A stretch of 64,000 nucleotides of DNA from positions 39,962-103,961 of the forward strand of contig NZ_OBMO01000020.1 of NCBI RefSeq assembly GCF_900217905.1, in the 5' to 3' direction. Positions within the stretch are counted from its first letter, which is position 1, and every line of letters begins with the position of its first letter. The position numbers and the translations under genes were made by a program. This DNA comes from Alloalcanivorax xenomutans. GTDB lineage: Bacteria; Pseudomonadota; Gammaproteobacteria; Pseudomonadales; Alcanivoracaceae. Positions 8,678-18,254 of the stretch are shown in pieces. The notes beneath the pieces are model-generated. The model was not told the origin of the DNA, did no database searches, and saw only the letters and a program-made list of their open reading frames with translations.

Positions 8678-9223
8678 TTACCGGGTCGCGCCAGTCAAAC
8701 CGTTCGCGATGCCATCCGCCACCGCGTTCCAGCCTTCATCCAATTGCTCCACCAGAGCCGGATAGCCGTCCCGTTGCAGCGGCCGCCGTTCCAGGAAGTG
8801 CGTACCGGCACGATCGCCCTGATCACCCAGGAAACGCCATTGCCCCTCGATCACCGCCTCGCCTTCGGCGGTGCCCTGGAAACGGGTGACCAGCACTTCC
8901 AGGCGTCCGGGAGCGGCAACCCCGGCCCGGGCCAGCCGAGCCGCCAGTGAACGCGCCAATTGCCGGGGCAGCGGTTCCGCCCATTGGTGTTGGCGGGCGG
9001 CACGCACTTCCACCGCGCTGGTTTGCATGACCACCCCCGACTGATCCAGATAGCCGGCGGTGTCCAGCCGGATGTCCGGCAATTCCCCGCGAAGCGCGGA
9101 CTGCGCCGCGCCCGGCAGCAGATACTGGACCGAGGGGCCGGCGGGGTTGCTGGCGCAGGCGGCCAGCAATGTCGCCAGCAACGGTAGAACGAGAACAAGT
9201 CTAACGGGCCGCTTTCGGCTCAT
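8678..9223 (-). CDS. pqiC: PqiC outer-membrane lipoprotein of the Pqi transport system
   Basis: 181-residue lipoprotein of the ABC-transport auxiliary (DUF330/PqiC) family. The signal peptide ends in the lipobox LLAAC, so the mature protein starts at a lipidated Cys around residue 23. In known systems PqiC sits at the outer membrane and docks with the PqiB tunnel that spans the periplasm to move lipids. It is the last gene of pqiA-pqiB-pqiC, starting 23 bases inside the pqiB 3' end. Family recognition rests on the signal and lipobox, gene position and the conserved domain pattern (TAEGEAVIEGQWRF). Confidence 0.88.
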   Translation of the reverse strand: MSRKRPVRLVLVLPLLATLLAACASNPAGPSVQYLLPGAAQSALRGELPDIRLDTAGYLDQSGVVMQTSAVEVRAARQHQWAEPLPRQLARSLAARLARAGVAAPGRLEVLVTRFQGTAEGEAVIEGQWRFLGDQGDRAGTHFLERRPLQRDGYPALVEQLDEGWNAVADGIANGLTGATR

Positions 9224-10841
9224 AATCCGGCTCCGGGTCAGTGCTGAAAATCAGGGCGTTGGGGTGTTCCTTGAGGGTCCGCATCAAGGGCTCGGCGTCG
9301 CGCAGCAACTGTTCCATTCGCTGCAAGGTCCCGGACAGCTGCCGATAGGCGTCGGAGCCGGGTTCCAGACCCGCCAGGGTTTTCTCCAGGGCACTCAGAG
9401 TGTCGTTGAGACGCTCCGGCATGCCGGCCACCGCCGGATCCTCAAGCAGTTGCCGCAGCCGTTCGGCGGTACCGGCGAAGGCCTTGAGCGTGGATTCCGA
9501 GGCCGCCAGATTGCGGTCCAATTTGTTGCCGATCTGTTCCAGCGGCAGGCTGTTGATCTTGTCCATCAACTCGGCCACCTGGCTTTCCAACTGAGCCAGC
9601 CCCCCGGTAGTGCTGGGGAAGACCTGAACCCCCTCAAATCGGGCTTGCTCGAATGGCTCGGCATTGCGCTGGAAATTCAGGTCCACGAACAGGGCGCCGG
9701 TCAGCAGGTTGCCGGATTTGAGCGTGGCGCGCAGGCCATGATCGAACATGCGATTCAGGCGGCCGCGCCATTCGTCCAGGTCCGCTTCCTCATCTTCGAG
9801 AATCCGCTGAGGCTCGATGCGAATCAGCACCGGAATGGCGAAACGCGTCAGCGTCTCCGGCTGGTCAGCGGTGAAGTGCCAGGGCACCTGCTCCACCGTG
9901 CCCAGCCGCACGCCCCGGTATTCCACCGGCGCTCCCCGGCGCAGGCCGCGCACCGAGTCCTGCACCAGCAGCACGTATTCCAGGTACTGGTCGAACAGAC
10001 CGCGCCGGGCGGCTTCCTCGTCGGCGTACAGTTCGAATTCACTATCCGGCTTGGCCGGCGCGCCGGCGGGCATGTCCTGATCCGGCACGCCGAAGGTGAT
10101 GCCGCCGCCGATCAACGTCTCCATGGATTGCATGCCTACTTTGAAACCACCGGAGTCCAGTTGCAGTGTGACGCCGGATACGTTCCAGAAGCGCACGCTC
10201 TCGGTGACCAGGACGTCGTAGGGCTGCTCGATGAAGATGCGGTGGCGAATGATCTTTTCCGCGGCCAGGAATTCGGTGTCCACCACCCGGCCCACGGTGA
10301 GATTGCGGTAGGTGACCGGATCGCCGGTGGCGACGCTGCTGCCGGGGCGGGCGTTCAGCGTCAGATACAGGCCCTTGGCGCCGGCTTCGGTGATCGGTGG
10401 TTTTTCTTCCACCTGGAAGCGGCGCTTTTCCTTCTTGCCGTCGCCGGGCTGCAATTCGATATAAGCGCCGGAGAGCACCGTGCCGAGACCGCTGATGCCC
10501 TCCCGGCCGATCCGCGGTTTCACCACCCAGAAACGGGTCTTGTCGTTGAGCATGCGGGCGGTGTCCTGCTGCATGCGCACCGTCACCAGGGTATGACTGA
10601 GATCCTCGGACAGCGCCACTTCCTCCACCTGGCCCACCTGCACATTGCGGGTTTTCACCGAGGTCTTGCCGGCCTCGATGCCTTCCGCGTCGGTCATTTT
10701 CAACACCACGGTGGGGCCCTGGCTGGCCCAATGGTCGAAAGCCAGCCACAGACCGATCAGCAGGGCACCCAGCGGGATCAGCCACACCGGCGAGAGTTTC
10801 GGGCGCCGTTCAGGCGCGGCGTTCGAGGGTGTCGTAGTCAT
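9201..10841 (-). CDS. pqiB: PqiB, MCE-domain intermembrane transport protein
   Basis: 546-residue periplasm-spanning protein anchored by one N-terminal helix (about residues 19-37, VWLIPLGALLIGLWLAF). Three MCE (mammalian cell entry/MlaD) domains follow (about 45-130, 160-255, 285-390). A long C-terminal coiled-coil region (about 400-530) would form the needle-like tunnel of PqiB hexamers. The domain count and length match E. coli PqiB. It overlaps pqiA by 32 bases and pqiC by 23, showing tight coupling. Role: lipid movement between inner and outer membrane and envelope integrity. In E. coli the operon is induced by paraquat via SoxRS; no SoxR/S site was identified here. Confidence 0.93.
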   Translation of the reverse strand: MTTTPSNAAPERRPKLSPVWLIPLGALLIGLWLAFDHWASQGPTVVLKMTDAEGIEAGKTSVKTRNVQVGQVEEVALSEDLSHTLVTVRMQQDTARMLNDKTRFWVVKPRIGREGISGLGTVLSGAYIELQPGDGKKEKRRFQVEEKPPITEAGAKGLYLTLNARPGSSVATGDPVTYRNLTVGRVVDTEFLAAEKIIRHRIFIEQPYDVLVTESVRFWNVSGVTLQLDSGGFKVGMQSMETLIGGGITFGVPDQDMPAGAPAKPDSEFELYADEEAARRGLFDQYLEYVLLVQDSVRGLRRGAPVEYRGVRLGTVEQVPWHFTADQPETLTRFAIPVLIRIEPQRILEDEEADLDEWRGRLNRMFDHGLRATLKSGNLLTGALFVDLNFQRNAEPFEQARFEGVQVFPSTTGGLAQLESQVAELMDKINSLPLEQIGNKLDRNLAASESTLKAFAGTAERLRQLLEDPAVAGMPERLNDTLSALEKTLAGLEPGSDAYRQLSGTLQRMEQLLRDAEPLMRTLKEHPNALIFSTDPEPDYEPKAAR

Positions 10842-12093
10842 CCGTTCGTCGCTGTTGTTGGTCCCAGATCAGGCGCGGGTCGAAGCTGTGCGCGGCCAGC
10901 ATGGTGAGAATCACCACGGCGGCGAACGCCATCCCTCCCGGGCCGGGGTCGATGGACATCAGATTACCCAGGCGCACCAGCGCCACCACGATGGCCACCA
11001 CGAAAACATCGATCATCGACCAGCGGCCGATCCATTCGGTAAAGCGATACAGCGCCATTTGCGCCGGCATATCCAGAGGTTTCTCGCGGCGGCTGGCCAG
11101 ACACAACCAGCCCAGCGCCAGGATTTTGCCGAACGGCACCACCACGCTGGCGGTGAAGATCACCAGGGCAATGGGCCAGTCACCATGAGCGATGAATTGT
11201 AGTACACCGGAAATGATGGTGGCCGGTTGAGTGTTGCCGAGGCTGGTGGTCACCATGATCGGATACAGATGGGCCGGGAAACAGGCGATGGTGGCCGCCA
11301 GCAGATAGGCCAGGGTGCGCTGGATGCTGTCCGGGTACCGTGAATGCAGACGCGCGGAACAACGGTCGCAGTGCTGATGTTCGATGGGCTGCAACTGGCT
11401 GCATTGCTCGCAGCCCTGGTAATGCTGCAGCCGCGCGGACAGTCCCGGACGCAGAGCGGGCGGCGCTTGTGGCGGTCCCTCAAGGCGTGTCCACAACACC
11501 AGGGGATTGACCCGTTGCACCACCATCAACAGGAACAGGGCGAAGCCGGCGAAGGTCCAGAACCCCGGTTTCAGGAATACCTCCGCCATGCCGATGATCT
11601 TGACCAGACTGACCAGCGCGGCGATGGCGAAGACATCGGCCATCATCCACGGTTTGCAGTAATGCAGGGCGCGGATCAGCGTGCGGGTGCCCGGCAGACG
11701 GGGGTGCCGGCCCAGACTGAATTCGATCCACAATACCGCCAGCAGATACAACGCCGGCAACACCACGATGGTGCCGAACACCAGCAAACCCAGTTCCGGA
11801 TGGTGGAAGGCGGCCAGTTTGGTGGCGGCGTCGAGCACGGTCATGCTTTCGCCGATACCGGAGCGTTGGAATTCGATATAAGGAAACGACAGCGCCACGG
11901 CCAGCATTACCAGCGCGGCGACGGCCAGGGCCGGGGTCAGATGACGATCCTCCGGCGGGCGCACCAGCGGGTGCCGGCAGCGCGGGCAGCGCACCCATTG
12001 CCCCTTGTCCGGTGCCGAGACCCGCAGCACCAGGTCGCATTCCGGGCAGGCGACCAGGGTCTCGGGTTTCGAGGCTGTGTTCGGATCGTCCAT
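10810..12093 (-). CDS. pqiA: PqiA, inner-membrane component of the Pqi system
   Basis: Polytopic inner-membrane protein, 427 residues from the ATG at 12093; a TTG eight codons upstream is less likely. It has two similar PqiA halves, each led by a zinc-ribbon-like Cys pair motif: CPECDLVLRV with CPRC near the N-terminus, and CEQCSQL with CDRCSARL around residue 230. Each half has about four membrane segments. It is the first gene of pqiABC. A weak ribosome site is present. Function is inferred from the family: partner of the PqiB tunnel. Confidence 0.93.
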   Translation of the reverse strand: MDDPNTASKPETLVACPECDLVLRVSAPDKGQWVRCPRCRHPLVRPPEDRHLTPALAVAALVMLAVALSFPYIEFQRSGIGESMTVLDAATKLAAFHHPELGLLVFGTIVVLPALYLLAVLWIEFSLGRHPRLPGTRTLIRALHYCKPWMMADVFAIAALVSLVKIIGMAEVFLKPGFWTFAGFALFLLMVVQRVNPLVLWTRLEGPPQAPPALRPGLSARLQHYQGCEQCSQLQPIEHQHCDRCSARLHSRYPDSIQRTLAYLLAATIACFPAHLYPIMVTTSLGNTQPATIISGVLQFIAHGDWPIALVIFTASVVVPFGKILALGWLCLASRREKPLDMPAQMALYRFTEWIGRWSMIDVFVVAIVVALVRLGNLMSIDPGPGGMAFAAVVILTMLAAHSFDPRLIWDQQQRRTDDYDTLERRA

Positions 12094-12261
12094 GGGCCAA
12101 GGGGTCCGCGCTGACAAACAGTGCCCATTGTGCCGTCTGGCCGGGCCCGGAGCCAGACGGCGGGGCGCTCCTCGGCATGCGCCGATGCCGGATTATTCAA
12201 TTTTTTCGAGATATTTTGTTGGGACCGTGCGCCGACTGGCGCCCGGCGAGTGCACGGGACC

Positions 12262-13257
12262 TCAATCGCGGGGCGCGTAATCGAACACGTCGGAATGCAT
12301 GTTGCTGGCCGGAACCCCTTCTTCCACCAGGGCATCGTGCACCGCCCACACCATGGCCGGTGAGCCGCCGATGTAGAACAGCGGTTGCTCGGGCTGTTCC
12401 AACGCTTCCAGAGCGGCCTCGTGAACCAGCCCCTGGGCATGCCCGGGTTTGCTGATGTCGGACAGCGCGGTGACCGCGTGGAAGTCCGGCAACGCGTCCT
12501 GCCATTGGGAGGGCAGGTCAGGCAGGTACAGGTCCTGTTCGGTGCGGGCACCCCAGAACAGCCGTACCGGATGTTCGAAGCCGACCTGGATCAGGCGTTC
12601 GATCATCGCCTTCACCGGCGCGAAACCGGTGGAGCCGCAAATAAACCACAGTGGACGAGGCGGCGGGGTGTCCAGGTAGCGCAGGCCCTGGGGCAGGATC
12701 ACCGACACCGTGCTGGCGTCGGCCAGGTCCGCCATGATGCGGCGGGCGCCGGGGTTGTCGTGGCCGTGACGGATATGCAGTTCCAATTCACGGCCGCCGG
12801 GGGCGTTGGCGATGGAAAACGGGTACTGCCCGTGGGGCAGGTCGAGAATCAGGTATTGGCCGGCGTACCAATGGGCCTGTCGGCCCGCGGGTAGTCGCAA
12901 CCAGATCCGACTGACGTCGTGGTTGAGGGGCTCCCGCTGACGAATTTGGCAACGCAGAGTCTGCTCCGGAATTTCTCCGGGGGCGGTTATATCTGGCACA
13001 TCGATCTCGCAGTCGCTGATCGGAAAGGCCACGCAGTATAGCACCGCATCGGCGCCGCTTTCTCCCGCGCTCAGCGGGCCGCCAGGGCGGGTCAGGAGTA
13101 CGCTGCCGCGCCCGAGGCGCCCTTCGCAGCGCCGGCAGACGCCATTGCGGCAGGCGTGAGGAAAACCGAATCCGGCTTCCCGGGCGGCTTCCAGAATGGT
13201 CTTCGATCCCGGGCAGTCCAGGGTGTGCCGCTGGTTGATGCGTATGCGGTACGGCAT
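12262..13257 (-). CDS. 2Fe-2S ferredoxin-NAD(P)H reductase-type flavoprotein
   Basis: 331-residue electron-transfer protein of the class that feeds oxygenases or the CDP-glucoseen reductase type. N-terminal plant-type 2Fe-2S domain (residues 1-90) has the spacing C-x4-C-x2-C in ACRNGVCRRC and the fourth Cys in LYCVAF. It is followed by an FAD domain (about 100-195, with YPFSIANAPGG replacing the more usual RxYS) and an NAD domain (about 200-330, FICGSTGFAPVKAMIE, FYIGGSPAMV). No oxygenase gene is adjacent, so its partner is not known. It stands 42 bp upstream of the methyltransferase's stop on the same strand, but the two are separate genes. Confidence 0.85.
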   Translation of the reverse strand: MPYRIRINQRHTLDCPGSKTILEAAREAGFGFPHACRNGVCRRCEGRLGRGSVLLTRPGGPLSAGESGADAVLYCVAFPISDCEIDVPDITAPGEIPEQTLRCQIRQREPLNHDVSRIWLRLPAGRQAHWYAGQYLILDLPHGQYPFSIANAPGGRELELHIRHGHDNPGARRIMADLADASTVSVILPQGLRYLDTPPPRPLWFICGSTGFAPVKAMIERLIQVGFEHPVRLFWGARTEQDLYLPDLPSQWQDALPDFHAVTALSDISKPGHAQGLVHEAALEALEQPEQPLFYIGGSPAMVWAVHDALVEEGVPASNMHSDVFDYAPRD

Positions 13258-13299
13258 GGCATGATGCGGGGCGCCAGGCGCCCCCGTCGGCTCAGGTGG

Positions 13300-13995
13300 T
13301 CAGCCCACCTTGCGGCCGGTAATGATGCTTTTCACATGTTCCAGGTCGGCCCAGGCGCCTTCGGCGAAGATCTTCTTCACGTCTTCCACCACCGCGGCGT
13401 AGCCGTATCGGGGATGGGCGTCGTGCACCGCCACCCGGGCTCCGGGGTTGAGGAACGGCTCGAAGTCCTTGAAGTCCTGGTAGGCCTGCTCGTGGTTGCC
13501 GTCGATCCACAGAAAGTCGATTTTCACTTCCGGATTCCAGTTGCGGGCGGCTTCCTGGGAAAAGCCCTCGATCAGCTCGAACATGCCGTCGAAGCCGTTG
13601 CGCTTGAGGCGCTGCTCCACCAGGGATTTGGTCGGTTTATTCTCCAGCGGCACACAGTCGTCGGTGAGCTCTTCCTGCTTGTCCAGGTCGGAGTTGAACG
13701 GGTCGATGGCGTAGATCTTGCCGCCCTTCTTGCGCAAACCGTTGAGCAGGTAGCTGGTGGACAGACCGCCGTAGCAGCCGATTTCCACGATCACGCCGCC
13801 GGCGGGGACCTGACTGGCCCACTCGGTGAGCATGCCGGCCTCGGTGTGGCGAATCATGCCGCCGTAGGCGCGCTTGTCGTATTTGCGGCCTTTCAGCAGG
13901 CCCACCAGATTGTGGTACAGCGGACGTGAAAAGCCGCTGACCAGCTTCGGGCCCTTGTCGGACCAGGCTTTTTCCAGAAATTCGTTAACCGACAT
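13300..13995 (-). CDS. Class I SAM-dependent methyltransferase (Methyltransf_24 type)
   Basis: 231-residue cytosolic protein with a Rossmann methyltransferase fold. Motif I is GGVIVEIGCYGGLSTSYLL (about residue 68). A second acidic strand is KIYAIDPFNSD, and a late DFLWIDGNHEQAYQDF plus VAVHDAHP matches the Methyltransf_24 / cephalosporin-hydroxylase-like subgroup often found in glycan modification. The chosen ATG at 13995 has TGAGGA upstream; a longer reading exists but its N-terminus is unlike the family. It begins 8 bp after the MAPEG gene ends, so the two are probably one transcript. Substrate unknown. Confidence 0.8.
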   Translation of the reverse strand: MSVNEFLEKAWSDKGPKLVSGFSRPLYHNLVGLLKGRKYDKRAYGGMIRHTEAGMLTEWASQVPAGGVIVEIGCYGGLSTSYLLNGLRKKGGKIYAIDPFNSDLDKQEELTDDCVPLENKPTKSLVEQRLKRNGFDGMFELIEGFSQEAARNWNPEVKIDFLWIDGNHEQAYQDFKDFEPFLNPGARVAVHDAHPRYGYAAVVEDVKKIFAEGAWADLEHVKSIITGRKVG

Positions 13996-14003
13996 GAGAA
14001 TCC

Positions 14004-14390
14004 TCAGGCACCGGTGCCAATAAAGAGTGCAATGATACAGCCGATGCCGAAAAACCACACCAGGGAGCGGGCGCTGGCCCAGTCGGCGATGTAGCAGACA
14101 CCGTACATGACACGGCTCAAGACAAAGGCGACGGCAATGCCGTCGAGGGTGGGTTGCGGCGCGGTTTGCGCCAGATGGGCGATGATCACCGCGGCGGCGA
14201 AAGCCGGGGTGATTTCGAAACTGTTCTGTTGAGCCCAGTGCGCGCGCTTGCGGCTGCCCTCCAGCGTCTCCAGGAATTCACGCGGATTGTGGTTCTGACG
14301 CGGCCCGAAGCCGCCCAGGAACTTGGCGAAGCCGGTGAAGACGTAGGGCAGCAGGATGGCCGCCAGAACGCACCAATAAGCCAGGGTCAT
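14004..14390 (-). CDS. MAPEG-family integral membrane protein
   Basis: 128-residue protein with four membrane segments (about residues 2-20, 60-77, 83-101, 107-125), matching the MAPEG fold of microsomal glutathione transferases and eicosanoid enzymes. Family features include NPREFLETLEGSRKRAHWAQQ-like charged loop residues after helix 1 (the Glu and Arg that bind thiol ligands) and the NSFE motif in helix 2. In bacteria the role is mostly unassigned. It is the first gene of a two-gene unit with the methyltransferase, downstream of ilvD and its 3' palindrome. Confidence 0.82.
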   Translation of the reverse strand: MTLAYWCVLAAILLPYVFTGFAKFLGGFGPRQNHNPREFLETLEGSRKRAHWAQQNSFEITPAFAAAVIIAHLAQTAPQPTLDGIAVAFVLSRVMYGVCYIADWASARSLVWFFGIGCIIALFIGTGA

Positions 14391-14474
14391 GAGTGCTTCC
14401 TCTCTGATCGGTTTCGCGCATCATAGCGCGGCGGATCGCCGGCTCCCATGACCGCCGCGCCCACGCCCGCCCGC

Positions 14475-14518
14475 CGATTCGCGGCCAAGCGGCCCGGGCG
14501 GCGTTCCGCTTGGCCGCG
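14475..14518. repeat. REP-like palindrome downstream of ilvD
   Basis: Perfect 14-bp arms, TCGCGGCCAAGCGG at 14478-14491 and its inverse at 14505-14518, around a 13-nt GC-rich loop. The 16-mer ATTCGCGGCCAAGCGG at 14476-14491 recurs at 49798-49813 inside another palindrome, so this is a dispersed repeat family and not only a local hairpin. No T-run follows on either strand, so Rho-independent termination is not supported; mRNA 3'-end protection of ilvD is possible. Confidence 0.7.
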
Positions 14519-14537
14519 ATGGCGGCCGATATCCTCC

Positions 14538-16385
14538 TTACTCCCCGATCTGGCTGAGATCGCGCACCGCGCCACGATCGGCGCTGGTGGCCAGGGCGGC
14601 GTAGGCCTTGAGTGCGGTGGAGACGCTGCGCTGGCGGATTTCCTTGGGCTTCCAGGCCAGCTTGCCGCGTTTTTCCATGCGCTCACGCCGTTGGGCCAGT
14701 TCGTCATCGCTGATGGCCAGGTGGATGCGGCGACTGGGGATATCAATCTCGATGGTGTCGCCTTCCTCGACCAGCCCGATGGCGCCGCCTTCCGCCGCTT
14801 CCGGCGAGGCATGGCCGATGGACAGACCGGAGGTGCCGCCGGAGAAGCGGCCGTCGGTGAGCAGCGCGCAGCTCTTGCCCAGGCCCTTGGATTTCAGGTA
14901 GCTGGTGGGGTAGAGCATTTCCTGCATGCCGGGCCCGCCTTTCGGGCCCTCGTAGCGGATCACCACGACGTCACCGGCGACGATCTGATTACCGAGGATG
15001 GCGCGTACCGCGGAATCCTGGGACTCGAACACCCGGGCGCGGCCGGTGAAGGTGAGAATGGACTCGTCGACGCCGGCGGTTTTGACGATACAGCCCCGCT
15101 CGGCGATGTTTCCGTAGAGCACCGCCAGACCACCATCCTTGCTGTAGGCATGCTCGTAGTCACGGATACAACCGTTGGCGCGATCGATATCGAGACTCTC
15201 CCAGCGGGTGTCCTGGCTGAAGGCGGTCTGGGTGGGGATGCCGGCGGGGCCGGCGCTGTACATCTTTTTCACCGCGTCGTCGCCGGTGCGCATCACGTCG
15301 TATTTTTCCAGCGCCTCGGCCACCGTGGCGGAGTGCACCATGGGCAGATCCCGGTGCAGCAGGCCTGCGCGGTCCAACTCGCCCAGGATGGCCATGACGC
15401 CGCCGGCGCGGTGCACATCTTCCATATGGTATTTCTGGGTCGCCGGGGCCACCTTGGACAAGCACGGCACCTTGCGGCTGAGGCGGTCGATGTCTTCCAT
15501 GGTGAAGTTCACTTCACCTTCCTGGGCGGCGGCCAGCAAGTGCAGCACGGTATTGGTGGAGCCGCCCATGGCGATGTCCAGACTCATGGCGTTCTCGAAC
15601 GCCCGGTGGGAGGCGATATTACGCGGCAGCACGCTGTCCATGTCCTGCTCGTAGTAGAGCCGGGCCAGATCGACGATGCGGCGGCCGGCTTCCAGGAACA
15701 GTTCGCGGCGATCGGCGTGGGTGGCCAGCAATGAACCGTTGCCCGGCAGCGACAGGCCCAGGGCCTCGGTCAGACAGTTCATGGAATTGGCGGTGAACAT
15801 GCCGGAACAGGAGCCGCAGGTGGGGCAAGCGGAACGTTCCACTTCGTGCACGGTTTCGTCGTCGACGCTGTCATCGGCGGCCATTACCATGGCGTCCACC
15901 AAATCCAGTTTGTGCTCGGCCAGTTTGGTCTTGCCCGCTTCCATCGGGCCGCCGGAAACAAAAATAACCGGGATATTCAGCCGCATGGCGGCCATCAGCA
16001 TACCGGGGGTGATCTTGTCACAGTTGGAGATGCAGACCATGGCGTCGGCGCAGTGGGCGTTGACCATGTACTCCACCGAGTCGGCGATGATATCGCGGCT
16101 GGGCAGCGAGTAGAGCATGCCGTCGTGGCCCATGGCGATGCCGTCGTCCACCGCGATGGTGTTGAATTCCTTGGCGATGCCGCCCGCTCTTTCCACTTCC
16201 TCGGCCACCAGCTGGCCCAGATCCTTCAGGTGCACGTGCCCGGGCACGAACTGGGTGAAGGAGTTGGCGATGGCGATGATCGGCTTGCCGAAATCACCGT
16301 CTTTCATGCCGGTGGCGCGCCACAGGGCGCGGGCCCCGGCCATGTTGCGGCCGTGGGTGGTGGTGCGGGAGCGGTACTCGGGCAT
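14538..16385 (-). CDS. ilvD: Dihydroxy-acid dehydratase
   Basis: Iron-sulfur enzyme of valine, isoleucine and pantothenate synthesis that dehydrates 2,3-dihydroxy acids to 2-keto acids. 615 residues, standard for the long form. Starts [20 protein letters not shown]. Cluster cysteines are seen in [11 protein letters not shown] and [18 protein letters not shown], and the C-terminus carries [16 protein letters not shown]. The ATG at 16385 diverges from the small lipoprotein gene. A TACAAT -10-like hexamer lies at 16433 to 16428 on the minus strand without a convincing -35. Identity is secure. Confidence 0.97.
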   Translation of the reverse strand: MPEYRSRTTTHGRNMAGARALWRATGMKDGDFGKPIIAIANSFTQFVPGHVHLKDLGQLVAEEVERAGGIAKEFNTIAVDDGIAMGHDGMLYSLPSRDIIADSVEYMVNAHCADAMVCISNCDKITPGMLMAAMRLNIPVIFVSGGPMEAGKTKLAEHKLDLVDAMVMAADDSVDDETVHEVERSACPTCGSCSGMFTANSMNCLTEALGLSLPGNGSLLATHADRRELFLEAGRRIVDLARLYYEQDMDSVLPRNIASHRAFENAMSLDIAMGGSTNTVLHLLAAAQEGEVNFTMEDIDRLSRKVPCLSKVAPATQKYHMEDVHRAGGVMAILGELDRAGLLHRDLPMVHSATVAEALEKYDVMRTGDDAVKKMYSAGPAGIPTQTAFSQDTRWESLDIDRANGCIRDYEHAYSKDGGLAVLYGNIAERGCIVKTAGVDESILTFTGRARVFESQDSAVRAILGNQIVAGDVVVIRYEGPKGGPGMQEMLYPTSYLKSKGLGKSCALLTDGRFSGGTSGLSIGHASPEAAEGGAIGLVEEGDTIEIDIPSRRIHLAISDDELAQRRERMEKRGKLAWKPKEIRQRSVSTALKAYAALATSADRGAVRDLSQIGE

Positions 16386-16584
16386 GGGAACCTCGTTGTT
16401 GCTGCGACCAAGTGCGAAAGGGGAAACATTGTAGCGTACTCAGGGGGATGCGCCAGGGTGGGCTGCGGCGCATTATCAGACAGTCAGGAGACACGCCTAA
16501 TACAATTTAACAGGGAAGACATCGCGTTTGATGTAGATTGGAAGAAGCTCCAGGAAGGCCGGAGCAGCAGAGGAGATGAGAACG

Positions 16585-16863
16585 ATGGTGCACAGGCTTT
16601 CATCAGCACGATACTGGGCACTGGCTCTGACCGCGGCTTTTCTCAATGGCTGTGCGGTTTATGCGGAGCCGGGAGGTTACTACGGTTCCAGGCCTTATGA
16701 CGGAGACGCCGCCGGATACCGGGTCCCCGAAGGGCAGCGGCCGCCCCCTGGAGAGTGCCGTATCTGGTATCCGGATCGCCCCTCTGGACAACAACCGCCG
16801 CCAGGCGACTGTCGTGAGCTGCGTTACCACGTGCCGCCGGGAGCGATGCTGATTCGAGGTTGA
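16585..16863 (+). CDS. Small proline-rich lipoprotein, function unknown
   Basis: 92 residues from the ATG at 16585, which has AGGAG nine bases upstream; an in-frame ATG at 16576 touches that site and is unlikely. The N-terminus is a signal peptide ending FLNGC, a lipobox, so the mature protein is a lipoprotein with Cys at about residue 23. The mature part holds two copies of a PPPGE/DCR unit (PPPGECRIWYPDRP and PPPGDCRELRYH). I know similar short proteins from proteobacterial genomes but no function. It stands alone between divergent ilvD and convergent hslU. Confidence 0.75.
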   Translation: MVHRLSSARYWALALTAAFLNGCAVYAEPGGYYGSRPYDGDAAGYRVPEGQRPPPGECRIWYPDRPSGQQPPPGDCRELRYHVPPGAMLIRG

Positions 16864-16922
16864 CAGGCCTGACGCCGGGCATGGCCCGGCGCCGGCGTCC
16901 CACTACCTACAATGTGGGGCGC

Positions 16923-18254
16923 TTAGAGGATGTAGCGGCTCAGATCCTCGTTGTCCGCCAATTCGCCCAGGTAGCGGTTGACCGCCTCGGCGTCCAGGCT
17001 CAGCGGCGTGTCGTGATACTGGGTGGCGAGGTCGTCGGCGTCGTAGCTGATTTCCTCCAGCAGTTTCTCCAGCACCGTATGCAACCGGCGGGCGCCGATG
17101 TTCTCGGTCTTCTCGTTCACCTGCCAGGCCACTTCGGCGATGCGGCGGATGCAGTCCTCGGTGAACTCCACTTTGAGGCCTTCGGTGGCCAGCAGCGCTT
17201 TGTATTGCTCGGTGAGTGAACAGCGCGGCTCGGTGAGGATGCGCTCGAAGTCTTCCGGAGTGAGCGCGCTCAGTTCCACGCGAATCGGCAGACGGCCTTG
17301 GAGCTCCGGGATCAGGTCGCTGGGCTTGGCCAGATGGAAGGCGCCGGAAGCGATGAACAGGATGTGATCGGTGCGTACCATGCCGTACTTGGTGCTCACC
17401 GTGCTGCCTTCGATCAGCGGCAGCAGATCCCGTTGCACCCCTTCGCGGGACACGTCGGTGCCGCCGGTTTCGGAGCGCTTGGCGACCTTGTCGATTTCAT
17501 CAAGGAAGACGATGCCGTGGTTTTCCACCGCGTCGATGGCCTCCACTTTCAACTCGTCCTCGTTGATGAAGCGGGCCGCTTCCTCGTCACGCAGCAGGCG
17601 CAGGGCGTCGCGCACTTTCAGTTTACGGTGGCGTTTCTTCTGGCCGCCCATGCGCGAAAACATCTGCTGCAGCTGACTGGTCATTTCCTCCATGCCCGGC
17701 GGCGCCATGATTTCCACGCCGGCTGGGTTGGCGCTGACCTCGATATCGATCTCGCGGTCGTCCAGTTCTCCTTCACGCAACTTCTTGCGGAAAACCTGCC
17801 GGGTGGTGGAGTCGGTGGCGCTGCTCTCTTCGCCACGGGCGGCGGGCAGCAAGGCGTCGAGAATGCGTTCCTCGGCGGCGTCATCGGCCTTGGAGCCGAC
17901 CCGCTCGATGGCTTTTTCGCGCAGCATCTTGATCGCCATTTCCACCAGGTCGCGGATAATCGATTCCACGTCCCGGCCCACGTAGCCCACCTCGGTGAAT
18001 TTGGTGGCTTCCACCTTCAGGAAGGGGGCGTCGGCAAGTTTGGCCAGACGGCGGGCGATCTCGGTTTTACCGACCCCGGTGGGGCCGATCATGAGGATGT
18101 TCTTGGGGGCGACTTCGGCACGCATTTCCGCCGGCAGCTGCATGCGGCGCCAGCGATTGCGCAGGGCCAGGGCCACCGCTTTCTTGGCCTCTTCCTGGCC
18201 GACAATGTGCCGGTTCAGTTCGGATACGATTTCTCTTGGTGTCAGGGAAGCCAC
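16923..18254 (-). CDS. hslU: HslU, ATPase subunit of the HslUV protease
   Basis: AAA+ unfoldase ring that feeds proteins into HslV in the cytosol. 443 residues, standard. Walker A is [11 protein letters not shown] (about residue 57), Walker [11 protein letters not shown], the I-domain lies in between (about 110-240), and sensor and C-terminal helix end in LSRYIL, the tail that activates HslV. The start is GTG; its first base is the last base of the hslV stop (TAGTG), so translation is directly coupled. It follows hslV in one heat-shock operon. Confidence 0.97.
   Translation of the reverse strand: MASLTPREIVSELNRHIVGQEEAKKAVALALRNRWRRMQLPAEMRAEVAPKNILMIGPTGVGKTEIARRLAKLADAPFLKVEATKFTEVGYVGRDVESIIRDLVEMAIKMLREKAIERVGSKADDAAEERILDALLPAARGEESSATDSTTRQVFRKKLREGELDDREIDIEVSANPAGVEIMAPPGMEEMTSQLQQMFSRMGGQKKRHRKLKVRDALRLLRDEEAARFINEDELKVEAIDAVENHGIVFLDEIDKVAKRSETGGTDVSREGVQRDLLPLIEGSTVSTKYGMVRTDHILFIASGAFHLAKPSDLIPELQGRLPIRVELSALTPEDFERILTEPRCSLTEQYKALLATEGLKVEFTEDCIRRIAEVAWQVNEKTENIGARRLHTVLEKLLEEISYDADDLATQYHDTPLSLDAEAVNRYLGELADNEDLSRYIL

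Noticed and set aside
9060..10907. Long plus-strand frame opposite pqiB
   Set aside because: Same antisense effect. PqiB on the minus strand has clear MCE domains and overlaps its operon partners.
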